From contig CAADGY010000031.1 of the NCBI GenBank assembly GCA_900696665.1, positions 1-45,012 of the forward strand: a DNA stretch of 45,012 bases, given 5' to 3'. The first letter of the stretch is position 1. The number at the start of each line of letters is the position of its first letter. This document shows positions 24,152-33,200 of this stretch, piece by piece. Made by a program: the position numbers and the translations under genes. The notes under the pieces were generated by a model, which was not told where the DNA came from, made no database searches, and saw only the letters and a list, made by a program, of their open reading frames with translations. Source of the DNA: an uncultured Acidobacteriota bacterium (GTDB taxonomy: Bacteria; Acidobacteriota; Terriglobia; Bryobacterales; Bryobacteraceae).

Positions 24152-25576
24152 ATGATGTTGCTCACAAACGACCAGGTTGTAGACCTTGCCATAATTGCTG
24201 TCCTGCTGATCGGGGTTGCGCAATTCCGAAGTGTTCGAAGGGCGCGCGCCGGTAATCTTATTGCCGCGGCCGCGCTCGCCTGTTCCGCGTGGCTCGTGGT
24301 GTACCGGTATGGCCTGATTGATCCCGGCATTGCCGCGGCCGGCCTCGCACTCGGTTTGCTCGCCGGCGCCTGGCTGGCTGCGAAGGTCAATATGGTGCAG
24401 ATTCCCGCGATGATCGCGTTTCAGCATGGCGCTGGAGCTCTGGCAGCCGTATTGATCTCCTTTGTCGAACTGACTCGCCTGCCCACGGCAGATACGGTGG
24501 TACGAACCCTTTCCGGTGTGCTCGGAATGGTGGTGGGAGCCCTCACGTTCACCGCAAGCATGGTGGCCAGCGGCAAGCTTTCCAAGCGGATGAAGCAGAG
24601 GCCGTCATTCCTTCTCTGGCACAATACGATGCTTCTTGCGGGCATTGCGCTTGCGGTGTTCCTGTCCATTCCCGCCACCCGTGCTCCCGGCGCCGGATAT
24701 GCGTATTGGCTCGTGCTGCTCGCCGCAGTTTCGGGCGTATTGGGTGTCCTGTTTTCTATCCGGGTCGGCGGCGCTGACATGCCCGTGCTGATCTCCTTCC
24801 TGAACGCAACCGCCGGGCTGGCTGCTGCATTCTGCGGCGTTGCTATTGGCAACCGGCTACTGATTGCCGCCGGGGCGACCGTGGCCGCTTCGGGATCCAT
24901 CCTCACCTATGTGATGTGTGAAGCAATGAACAGAACCTTGGGGCACGTTCTGATGCCGGGTAAGACGCCGGTACAGAATCCGCGGATAACCGAAGCGGAT
25001 AGGGGCGTGGACGCACTGAGCGAGGTGTCTGTCACGGAAGCCACGAAAACCAGCGACCCGCTCCCTGCTGCGGCAGAAGCAGCAATCGCTGTTACCAGTG
25101 TCATCATCGTGCCGGGATACGGGATGGCGGAGGGACAGGCGCAACACGAGACCGTACTGCTGGCGAACCAGCTTGTATCTATGGGAAAGAAGGTCCGGTT
25201 CGCTATTCATCCGGTTGCCGGGCGGATGCCGGGCCACATGCATGTTCTGCTGGCAGAAGCAGACACCGATCCGGACTTATTGATCGAAATCGATGAGGCC
25301 AACCAGGCGTTTCGGGATACCGGACTGGTAATTGTCGTGGGAGCCTGTGACGTGGTGAACCCCGCGGCCATCACGTCGACGGGAACCCCCATCTCTGGTA
25401 TGCCGATTTTGCGCGCCGATGAGGCGCAAAACGTCGTGGTCTGCAATCTGGACCGCCGGCCCGGATATTCGGGCGTCGAAAATCCGCTCTATGACAAGGC
25501 CAACACAATCCTGCTCCTGGGAGATGCCCGTGTGACTCTCCGCCAATTGCGGGAAGCTCTCGAAGCCGCAAAGTAA
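24152..25576 (+). CDS. pntB: NAD(P) transhydrogenase beta subunit PntB
   Basis: The 474-residue subunit has an N-terminal membrane domain of about eight to nine helices, containing IPAMIAFQHGAGALAAVLIS and DMPVLISFLNATAGLAAAF. The C-terminal NADP(H)-binding domain III has VIIVPGYGMAEGQAQHETV, a second motif IHPVAGRMPGHMHVLLAEA, and VVVCNLDRRPGYSGVENPLY. The complex uses the proton gradient to make NADPH. Its stop is 75 bases before the MbtH gene on the same strand, so readthrough into the biosynthetic genes is possible. Confidence 0.96.
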   Translation: MMLLTNDQVVDLAIIAVLLIGVAQFRSVRRARAGNLIAAAALACSAWLVVYRYGLIDPGIAAAGLALGLLAGAWLAAKVNMVQIPAMIAFQHGAGALAAVLISFVELTRLPTADTVVRTLSGVLGMVVGALTFTASMVASGKLSKRMKQRPSFLLWHNTMLLAGIALAVFLSIPATRAPGAGYAYWLVLLAAVSGVLGVLFSIRVGGADMPVLISFLNATAGLAAAFCGVAIGNRLLIAAGATVAASGSILTYVMCEAMNRTLGHVLMPGKTPVQNPRITEADRGVDALSEVSVTEATKTSDPLPAAAEAAIAVTSVIIVPGYGMAEGQAQHETVLLANQLVSMGKKVRFAIHPVAGRMPGHMHVLLAEADTDPDLLIEIDEANQAFRDTGLVIVVGACDVVNPAAITSTGTPISGMPILRADEAQNVVVCNLDRRPGYSGVENPLYDKANTILLLGDARVTLRQLREALEAAK

Positions 25577-25651
25577 TGTCTTCAACGTAGATCTCAAGGT
25601 CTTGCCAAGCAGCGTATATGCTTCTATTCTGGTGTGACGAAGAGGATACGT

Positions 25652-25876
25652 ATGCCGGACGATAAGGAAGATCTTGCCATCTACAAAGTCGTGGTCAATC
25701 ATGAGGAACAATACTCGATCTGGCCCCTGGACCGGGAAAATCCTCTGGGATGGAGCGATGCCGGTAAGACCGGGCGTAAGCAGGAGTGCCTGGATTACAT
25801 CAAGGAAGTCTGGACCGACATGCGGCCGCTCAGCGTCAGAAAGCAGATGGAGCAACTGAAGCGAGTGCCGGGATGA
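25652..25876 (+). CDS. MbtH-family NRPS accessory protein
   Basis: The 74-residue protein (from ATG 25652, with AAGAGGAT just upstream) has the family signature [30 protein letters not shown] and [11 protein letters not shown], including the conserved tryptophans. MbtH proteins bind adenylation domains and are often needed for their folding or activity. Its stop overlaps the start of the phosphopantetheinyl transferase gene in an ATGA. A GTG at 25634 would add six residues but is less likely. Confidence 0.95.
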   Translation: MPDDKEDLAIYKVVVNHEEQYSIWPLDRENPLGWSDAGKTGRKQECLDYIKEVWTDMRPLSVRKQMEQLKRVPG

Positions 25877-26607
25877 ACCCGGGCCATCCGGTATGGTGGC
25901 CCCCTCCTGCCGGCCTTGTCCTCCTACCTGGTGATGTTCATGTGTGGCGGGCGTTTCTGGACACACCCGGCGTTCCCGCGGCCGGCCTCTGGGAGTCGCT
26001 TTCTGGGTGTGAACGCGAGCGTGCGGAACGTTTGCGGTCCCCGGAACACCGGTCGCGGTTCGTTGCAATGCACGGAATGCTGCGGGCAATCCTGGGCGCC
26101 TATCTTCATCTTCCACCCGGAGAACTGCGGTTTACATACTCGGCTTTTGGAAAGCCCGAAGTAGAGAACTCTTTGGGGTTGCGCTTCAGCGCTTCCCGGT
26201 CGCAGAACATAGGGCTTTTTGCTATTACGCTGGGCCGCGCTATTGGCGTGGATGTCGAGCAGGTGCGGCCGATTGAAGATGCGGAACGTATCGCCGCAGC
26301 TTTTTTTCATCCAGTGGAATATGAGGGGTTGATGCGGACACCAGAGCCGGTGAGACTGGAGATGTTCTTCTCGCTCTGGACGAAAAAGGAAGCCTACATT
26401 AAAGCGCTGGGAACTGGTCTTTCGTTGCCTCTCGAATCCTTCAGCGTGGTTGGACCGCCCTCAGAACAATGGTCACTGTGCGAACTGGCTCCCGATGCCG
26501 GATACGCTGGCGCCGTGGCTTTCGAAGGGCGCCGGGCCGGCTCACTCAACCTTTATGAAAGCTCGCATATCGCGATGCAGGAAGACCGTCTCGCCCCCCT
26601 CAGCTGA
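25873..26607 (+). CDS. Sfp-type 4'-phosphopantetheinyl transferase
   Basis: The 244-residue enzyme converts apo carrier domains to the holo form by transferring phosphopantetheine from CoA. It has the magnesium-binding [10 protein letters not shown] (125-134) and the [19 protein letters not shown] motif (from residue 169). The start is the ATG at 25873, overlapping the mbtH stop. The longer frame from 25786 is read-through of mbtH sequence. The N-S-H-S type motif that usually contacts CoA here reads SASRS (106-110), with Arg in place of His. Its 3' end overlaps the convergent hydrolase gene by 66 bases. It is expected to activate the NRPS carrier domains of the facing operon. Confidence 0.92.
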   Translation: MNPGHPVWWPPPAGLVLLPGDVHVWRAFLDTPGVPAAGLWESLSGCERERAERLRSPEHRSRFVAMHGMLRAILGAYLHLPPGELRFTYSAFGKPEVENSLGLRFSASRSQNIGLFAITLGRAIGVDVEQVRPIEDAERIAAAFFHPVEYEGLMRTPEPVRLEMFFSLWTKKEAYIKALGTGLSLPLESFSVVGPPSEQWSLCELAPDAGYAGAVAFEGRRAGSLNLYESSHIAMQEDRLAPLS

Positions 26608-27930
26608 GACGAACACGATAGCCGTGGGCGTCTTGCTTTTGGGCGGCAGGATGGCAAAGCGCGCTTCCTCCAGCTTGTACATCGGCAACTCCAGGCTCGC
26701 GCTCTTATAGACGAGGCGGCCGTCCTTCTCCAGGATCTCGACCTGCACCGGACCATGCCGGTAGATTCCGGCGTGCCGTGCAATATCTTCGGCGGTCACC
26801 GGCAGCAGCGTTCTTCGCTCCCATCCGTTTCGCGGCTGTGGCGGAAAGGCCATTTGAAATGCTGCTTGAACGGTCCGTCCCAGAATCGAGAGATGCTTAT
26901 TCGTCAGGACGATGACCGCAAACCTGCGTTCGGGCACCATCAATAGCCTCGCGGAAAATCCGGCGATCGCTCCATCGTGCCCGGCCGCCCGGACCCCATT
27001 CACCTCCAGCATTCCTATCCCATAACCGTAGCTCTGATAAATGCCGGTGGGAGGTTCTACCTGCGGTTCTGCAATGGTGGTGAGAATGCCGGAAGGAAGA
27101 ACCTGGGAACCCTCCAACCTGCCGTCGTTCATCAGCGCGATGACGAAGCGTCCCAGGTCGGCGGCGCTTGAATACAGATATCCCGCGGGCCAGTACTGAA
27201 CGTTGTTGGCGAACTGCCGCAGCGCGATGGTCACGCCGCGACTAGCAATATGGCCGATCGCCAGCGGCTCCGATGCGGTGAGGGAAGGACGGAATGTCGT
27301 GTGCCTCAATCCCAGCGGTTCAAATAGCAGTTCGTGCATGGCAGCGGCGAATTTTTTACCCGTGACGCTCTGAATCACAAGTCCCGCGAGAGAATAGCCG
27401 GGGTTGGCGTAGGAAAAGATCCGTCCGGGTGAGGTGAGGATCGATGTTTCGTTCCAGGTTTTCAGACCGGCAGCCAACGCCTCCTCATCATGAATGCCCG
27501 CGAAAGGAGCTTCGTTATCGTTCAACCCGGCGGTGTGAGTCAGCAACTGATGAAGAGTGAGCCTGGCGAGGGTGGGATGCAGGCCCTCGACATACAGGCC
27601 GGCAGGTTGATGAAAATCAACCCTGCCCTGGTGAGCGAGCACAGCCAGCGCCACAGCCGTAAAAATCTTGGTTACCGAGCCGGTCTGGAACACGGTTTCC
27701 GGGGTGATCGATTCTTCCCCGGACACCTTCGCGACGCCAAAGCCGCGGAGAAAAACCGGAGTGTCTCCTTCGATGACAGCCACCGCGGCTCCAGGGATTT
27801 CCGCACTCCGCATTTCGGACGCCGCAATCTCTTCCAGCAAGGTGGAGTTGAGCCATTGGCCGGGGGTGCTCGTTGGCATGCCCAAAGCGATGATGGAAAC
27901 GAAAAACAGAGTAATAGAGGAACACCGCAT
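26542..27930 (-). CDS. Exported class-C beta-lactamase-type serine hydrolase
   Basis: The 462-residue protein has an N-terminal signal (MRCSSITLFFVSIIALGMP) and the catalytic signature of the penicillin-binding/beta-lactamase fold: Ser85-x-x-Lys88 in TGSVTKIF, Tyr174-Ala-Asn in FSYANPGYS, and His318-Asp-Gly in GHDGAIAGF. A C-terminal domain of about 100 residues follows. It is the last gene of the minus-strand run, 16 bases after the preceding gene. Known relatives in peptide clusters include prodrug peptidases (ClbP type) and penicillin-binding-type thioesterases that cyclise NRPS products (SurE type). The export signal favours a periplasmic peptidase or resistance role, but release in trans is also possible because no thioesterase domain exists in the assembly line. 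Confidence 0.85.
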   Translation of the reverse strand: MRCSSITLFFVSIIALGMPTSTPGQWLNSTLLEEIAASEMRSAEIPGAAVAVIEGDTPVFLRGFGVAKVSGEESITPETVFQTGSVTKIFTAVALAVLAHQGRVDFHQPAGLYVEGLHPTLARLTLHQLLTHTAGLNDNEAPFAGIHDEEALAAGLKTWNETSILTSPGRIFSYANPGYSLAGLVIQSVTGKKFAAAMHELLFEPLGLRHTTFRPSLTASEPLAIGHIASRGVTIALRQFANNVQYWPAGYLYSSAADLGRFVIALMNDGRLEGSQVLPSGILTTIAEPQVEPPTGIYQSYGYGIGMLEVNGVRAAGHDGAIAGFSARLLMVPERRFAVIVLTNKHLSILGRTVQAAFQMAFPPQPRNGWERRTLLPVTAEDIARHAGIYRHGPVQVEILEKDGRLVYKSASLELPMYKLEEARFAILPPKSKTPTAIVFVSAEGGETVFLHRDMRAFIKVE

Positions 27931-27946
27931 TTTGCGAATTGCCGGG

Positions 27947-28918
27947 TTATTTTACCGTGAGCCGCAACCGCTGCCGGGTTGCGATCCGGTCTTCATCTAT
28001 CGCGAAAACATTCACTTCCTGCTGGCCTTTGGCCGCTGGTATATAGACCAACTGTCCGTTGGCTTCAGACAATCCCCCACCGCGCGCAAATATCTTATAC
28101 ATCACCAGACGCTCCGTTCGGGTGTGCGGTTGCAGCAGATCCTGCTCCGTGGTGGCCAGAAGGACGGGAACCGGAGTGTTCACGCGAGCTTCTACGGGAG
28201 CGAACATAACCTTCCGCGGCTGAGGTGCGGCATCCGCGTTCACGGCTTCCGGCTTCGAAATCAGTTGCTCGTCCAAGCGCCGCGCGTGTTCCATCACCGT
28301 GACTACCTGCCTGCCCGCGTTGCGGATGAGAACGACCAGATTGCCTCGTGCAAATAGCATGAGCGCTCCGCTGGGTAGCGCGAAGGCGACATCCCCCACA
28401 GCGGTCTCTTCCGTTCGGACCATCCCCGGCAACTGAAACTGAGCCAGAGATTGCAGTAGAAGTTGATGGGCAGCCGTCCGGGATGAGCATTCGTAAATCC
28501 ACACGCTCATCAGGGCTGCGCCCGGACCGGCACTTGGATGCCACAACGTTTCGGTCAGCGCGAGGTAGGGAGGGCTCTTTGTTTGCAGGGCGGCCCTGGA
28601 TCCGGGAGCAAAAGACCGGCCGGCTGCCGGGACGTGCTGCACCTGAAGCGCGGACACTCCGCTATCGCGCGGGCGAACCCAAGTCCACAATGTCGTAGAG
28701 GCCGCTCCCGCGGCTTCCAGGTCATCCGCTTCAGCGGCCCGCTCTGTCAAAATCCTGGAGCTCTCGATCCTCCGCATCGATTCCGCTAGCCAGCCTTCCA
28801 GTTCAATTCCAGTGGCAATCAATCGCCACACGAACAGGTCCTCACCGAGGGTGTTTTTCTCTTTCCATTCCGCGTAGGCGTGCTGGTTTTGTAGCGGCTG
28901 CAAGTAATTGAGGTCCAT
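27947..28918 (-). CDS. Protein of unknown function in the NRPS operon
   Basis: I do not recognise a family for this 323-residue protein. It has no signal peptide and no membrane helix. The N-terminal part (about 1-75) is helical and charged. The middle (about 85-235) alternates beta and helix, with an alanine/leucine-rich helix AAHQLLLQSLAQF and a hydrophobic strand ALMLFARGNLVVLIR. The C-terminal ~80 residues have alternating strands ending in RIATRQRLRLTV, like a small Ig-type or beta-sandwich domain. ATG 28918 is preferred over 28921 because GGGAGG lies five bases from it. It sits 33 bases after the transglutaminase-like gene and 16 before the hydrolase gene, so it is cotranscribed. Confidence 0.7.
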   Translation of the reverse strand: MDLNYLQPLQNQHAYAEWKEKNTLGEDLFVWRLIATGIELEGWLAESMRRIESSRILTERAAEADDLEAAGAASTTLWTWVRPRDSGVSALQVQHVPAAGRSFAPGSRAALQTKSPPYLALTETLWHPSAGPGAALMSVWIYECSSRTAAHQLLLQSLAQFQLPGMVRTEETAVGDVAFALPSGALMLFARGNLVVLIRNAGRQVVTVMEHARRLDEQLISKPEAVNADAAPQPRKVMFAPVEARVNTPVPVLLATTEQDLLQPHTRTERLVMYKIFARGGGLSEANGQLVYIPAAKGQQEVNVFAIDEDRIATRQRLRLTVK

Positions 28919-28951
28919 CATTGCCTCCCGTGCCCCATTGCCCCTTACAGT

Positions 28952-30244
28952 CTAGACTACCCACCTGCGGACCCGCGTTGCTAGCGGCTGCGGCTGGCAG
29001 TTCGCACGGCCGGCGGGCGCCGCAAGCCGGTCGCGATACTGGCCGTCGCCCGGCTCGCCAAACCGGATATTGGCCGGCAACATCGGTGTATGTGGCGGCC
29101 GTGTCGGGTCGGAATCACCGTCGACCAGAAAACAGGCATCGAAAACCTCGTCGGCGGCCAGGCAGTCACCCGCCCATGCCACCTCGTGAAAAATGAGATA
29201 GTTGAACCCACAAGCCGTTCCGAAACTGTTGGATCCGATGGGCACCACGGCGTTAATGGGATAAGAAACGCCGATCCCGAAATCGCTAAACATGGCCGAT
29301 TGCGAGAGATCGCAGCCGAGGATGTTGGCGAACGTGGAAGTAATGGTGGCGCAATCGGTGCAGTTGAGATAGTAGCTCCCTCCGGCGCCGCGCAGGCGCG
29401 CCAGAAATCCCGAGCAATTGAACGGAGTGAAAGCATCCACGCCCGTGTAATGGTTCGATCCGCCGCCTGGACAGTCATAGGAAACCACCTCAGGGCCAAG
29501 GTCGAAAACGGCACGCGTCACTTGAGAACCTGCCTGATCCACACTCGTAGCTCCGGAGGCCCAGAGGCACGCGTAGTCCATCACGTCCAGCCACGGCAGT
29601 TGCGTATTGTTCGAAGTGAAGGGAGCCTGTTCCCAGGGTGCGCGCGGCACGCGCAGTAAAACGTAGATGCGATGGTGCGTATCCACGATGTCTGTCCAAG
29701 GCTCCTCCGCCCGCCTGCGGAACTGCCAGCGCCAGGTGACCGGATAGGCGCCGACACCTTGTACAGCCATCCGCACGCCCTGGAGTTCAAACAACTCTTG
29801 GCCGCTCGCGCCATCGGACCCGAATACGACTTCCTTCGGCCGTACTTCGCCGAGCACGTTGTCAACAGCGGGCGGCGCGAAAGTCCATCGTTGAATGTAG
29901 ATCAAAAGCAGGTAATTATGCAGCGCCGGCCATGCCAGGAACGGGCTGAGCATCCACCCGAGCCACCAGTACGGCACTTCGTCCGCCGGCGGCTGGATCG
30001 CACGAATCTGTGCGGAGTGAAGTCCCGGTTCATCCGTTGTGAATCGCGCCTGAATCGTGATCGTTCTCCCGCGGGTCTCCTCGATTGCATACGCCGCCGC
30101 GGAGTCCGCCGGGCTGACATTCACACCCTCTCTCCATTCCGGAACGCTTCCGAATTGCAAATTGCTGCGGCGGACATTGATCGCGTCATTGGTTGCCGAA
30201 TTCGGATCGTGATTAAAACGGATCTCGGACAGCCGGATGCTCAT
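28952..30244 (-). CDS. Putative transglutaminase-like protein coupled to NRPS-4
   Basis: The 430-residue cytoplasm-type protein has no signal peptide. The N-terminal ~85 residues look like a beta-domain (IRFNHDPNSATNDAINVRR onward). A tryptophan-rich hydrophobic stretch lies at 92-120. The C-terminal third contains NCTDCATITSTFANILG with Cys298, then FHEVAW with His353 and FDACFLVDGD with Asp369 or Asp375. Order and spacing fit the Cys-His-Asp triad of the transglutaminase-like/papain fold, and C-x-x-(T/F)-A-x-(I/L)-L-G is a typical active-site helix. This is a weak, motif-level call. Its ATG overlaps the NRPS-4 stop (ATGA), tying it to the assembly line. A transglutaminase homologue (AdmF) forms an amide bond in andrimid biosynthesis, so a condensation or release role is imaginable. 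Confidence 0.5.
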   Translation of the reverse strand: MSIRLSEIRFNHDPNSATNDAINVRRSNLQFGSVPEWREGVNVSPADSAAAYAIEETRGRTITIQARFTTDEPGLHSAQIRAIQPPADEVPYWWLGWMLSPFLAWPALHNYLLLIYIQRWTFAPPAVDNVLGEVRPKEVVFGSDGASGQELFELQGVRMAVQGVGAYPVTWRWQFRRRAEEPWTDIVDTHHRIYVLLRVPRAPWEQAPFTSNNTQLPWLDVMDYACLWASGATSVDQAGSQVTRAVFDLGPEVVSYDCPGGGSNHYTGVDAFTPFNCSGFLARLRGAGGSYYLNCTDCATITSTFANILGCDLSQSAMFSDFGIGVSYPINAVVPIGSNSFGTACGFNYLIFHEVAWAGDCLAADEVFDACFLVDGDSDPTRPPHTPMLPANIRFGEPGDGQYRDRLAAPAGRANCQPQPLATRVRRWVV

Positions 30245-33200
30245 ATCTTCGCCTCACCCGGCGCCGCCGCGCCAAACACGGCCTCGTCCGGCAACGAAAT
30301 CTTCACTCGCTCCCGGCGCGAGATCTTCGGGATTCTGGATTGAGGACCGGCGACACGCGGGTCCGCCAGGTGCCGGTCGATCGCCTCGGCCAGGCTCGAG
30401 ATGGTCGGAGCTTCGAAGAAACGCCGGAGGGGCAACTCGATCTGGAACGTGTCACGCACCCGGGACATCAGGCGCGTGGCGAGCAAAGAGTGCCCTGCCA
30501 GATCCGTAAAGAAATTGTCGTTCACCCCGATCAACTTCGTATTGAGAATCGCGGCCCAAAGGCCAGCCAGTACCCGTTCGGTGTGGGTCCGGGGGGCAAC
30601 GTAGGTACCGTTCAGCCGCGGCCGTGCTTCCGGTTCGGGCAGGGCCCTCCTGTTTAACTTGCCGCTGGGTGTGAGCGGAAGCTTGTCCAAGACGACGTAG
30701 GCCGAGGGCGCCATGTACTCCGGCAGACGCTCCCCGATCCACTGCTGCAACAACGGCGCAAGATTCTGCGCAAACATCCCCTGTAATGGATTGTTGGCGT
30801 ACTGCGTCCAGGGCTTCACGCGGCCCGTATCCTCGAAGTACAACGCGCCGGCCCCGGTCTCTGGAGAACCCCGCCGGATGACCATGTCGAAGCAGCCCGC
30901 TTCTCCTGGCGTACAGCGCATCGAAACGCTGTAACCAAGTTTTTCACTCACGCTCCAAATGTCTTCCGGATCGAGGCTATCGCCGTACAATTCATCCGGC
31001 TGGTACTTTAGCAGATCCAGCGCCACGGTTTCATGCCCGTTCTTCAACCGGTCCAGCAGTTCGAGTTCCCTCGCGACGCGGGCGTTTGGGATACGGCTGA
31101 ACCCCAGCATTCCGGGCCGGTTGTTGAGTTCATCCAGCAAAGCCCGCCGTGACATCCGTTGCTGCCGCCAGTCCTTTAATTCGGGCGGCGGCGATGGGGT
31201 GAAACTGTCGTGATCCAAAAGAAGCGTGACATCGTAGCGGAACTTGGTGAATTCGTTCCAGGTCCGCCCGCGTTTAGGCCTGATTTGAACATGAGTAAGA
31301 CGGGGCAGATGCTCCTTCAACGCCGGGAAAAAGGCCGGGTCGATAACCAGTTCCTGTTCGAGAGCAATACGCTTCTGCATGCGCTGCTCGAATTGGCAGG
31401 CGGGCGGCGAATCGGAGGTGCGATACGCCTCCAGTGACGCATGAAAAGCTTCCAACAGCGGGAGGCTTCTCACGTCACCGAGAAAAATCTTCCCGCCGTG
31501 GTTCGTCGCCGCTACAGCGCCTTCCAACACGCGGAGCAGGTAGTCCATGCTGGGGAAGTACTGGATCACCGAATGAAGAAGCACCAGATCGAAGCTCTCT
31601 TCCTTCAGAAATGACCAGTTGTCCGCATTGCTTTGAAACAGGCGTATGTTTTTCATCGCCCCGGCGTGCCGCTCTATATAATTCAAGGCGGCTGCCGAAA
31701 AGTCGGTTCCGAAATACTCGTCGCAGTGGGGCGCAAGCCGGAAGAGAAGAAGCCCAGCTCCGCACCCGACTTCCAGAACCCGGCGCGGCTTGAGGGACAG
31801 TACATGATCGACCGCTTGCCCGACCCACTCACGGACTTCACCCGCTGGAATCTGCCGTCCAGTGTAGCTGCTGTTGAAGCCCGAGATGTTAAACATCGGG
31901 TCCTGCTCGCCGCCGGCTTGAATGTACGTTTCGTTCCACACGGCTTGCCACTCGGGAACCCGATCACCGCTCCAGGAATCGTTCGCCTGCTGTAGTCCGG
32001 CGCCTGTGTAACGCGCATCCTGGACAATGTATGCCACCAGGCGAGGTTCACCGGCACCGTCCGCTCGGGCATCCACCACGGCCGATTGCACGCCAGGATG
32101 CTGGAGCAGCGCCGCTTCAATCTCTCCCAACTCGATGCGAAAGCCTCTCAGTTTGATCTGCTGGTCCATGCGGGCCAGGTATTCGAGGTTGCCGTCTGGG
32201 AGATATCGAACGAGATCGCCTGTTCTGTATAATCTCCGCGCTGCACCCTCGAATGGGCTTGGAACGAATTTCTCAGCTGTCAAATCGGGCCGGTTCAGAT
32301 AGCCTCGCGCCAGCCCCACTCCACCCACGTGTAACTCTCCCGGGACGGAAATCGGAACGGGCTGGCCATTGGAGTCGAGCACGTAAATCCGCATGTTCTG
32401 AATCGGCCGGCCGATGGGGACCTGCCGGGCATTTCCGTTTTGCTCCGCGGGCGCATACCATGTTGCGTCCCAGAACTCCGAAGTGCCGTAGAGGTTGTAA
32501 AGCGTGGCATGGGGCATCTGTCTGCGGAACAGCTCAAACAGTTCCGCCGGAAGCGCCTCGCCGCTTGACACCCAGAAGCGGAGCGCCGGGAGCCGATGCT
32601 GAAGATCGGGAACGGTATCCAGCATCGCATGAAGGAGTGAGGGCACAACCCAGATCCGTGTCACGTTGCGGTCCGCCAATTCTTCCACCAGCGCAAAGGG
32701 GTCTTTCAACACCGCGTCCGGAATAATCGCCGCGGGCACTCCCTGCAGCAGCCCTCCGAAGAACTCCCAGATAGAGTCCACGAAGCTGATAGCAGTCTTC
32801 TGGCTGAGAACTTCCTCGCGAGTGAACGGATAATCCCGCCACATCCAGTCCAGCCGGTTCAGTATCTGCCGGTGCTCTACCGCAACCCCCTTCGGTCTGC
32901 CCGTCGATCCCGAGGTATAGATCAGGTACGCCATATCGCCCGGTCCGACGGTGCAGACGGGATTATCGCAGCCTTGATTGGCTATGGCTCCGGCGTCGTC
33001 ATCGAGGCAGATGGTGCGGTTGGGAACTTCTGCCAGGGCAGGCAGCAAAGCACGTTTTGTGATCAGAGCGCCAGCATGCGCATCCTTCAGCATGAACACC
33101 AGGCGCTCCCGCGGATAAGTCGGGTCCAGAGGCAGATAGACACATCCTGCTTTGAAAATTGCAAGCAGCCCCACGACAAAATCGAGTGAGCGCTCCAGGC

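Noticed and set aside
25786-25872. N-terminal extension of the phosphopantetheinyl transferase
   Set aside because: It is out-of-frame reading of the mbtH gene; the ATGA overlap start at 25873 gives the normal length.
30241-30430. Possible thioesterase or reductase domain at the end of NRPS-4
   Set aside because: Only about 60 residues follow the carrier domain, with no GxSxG or Rossmann motif.
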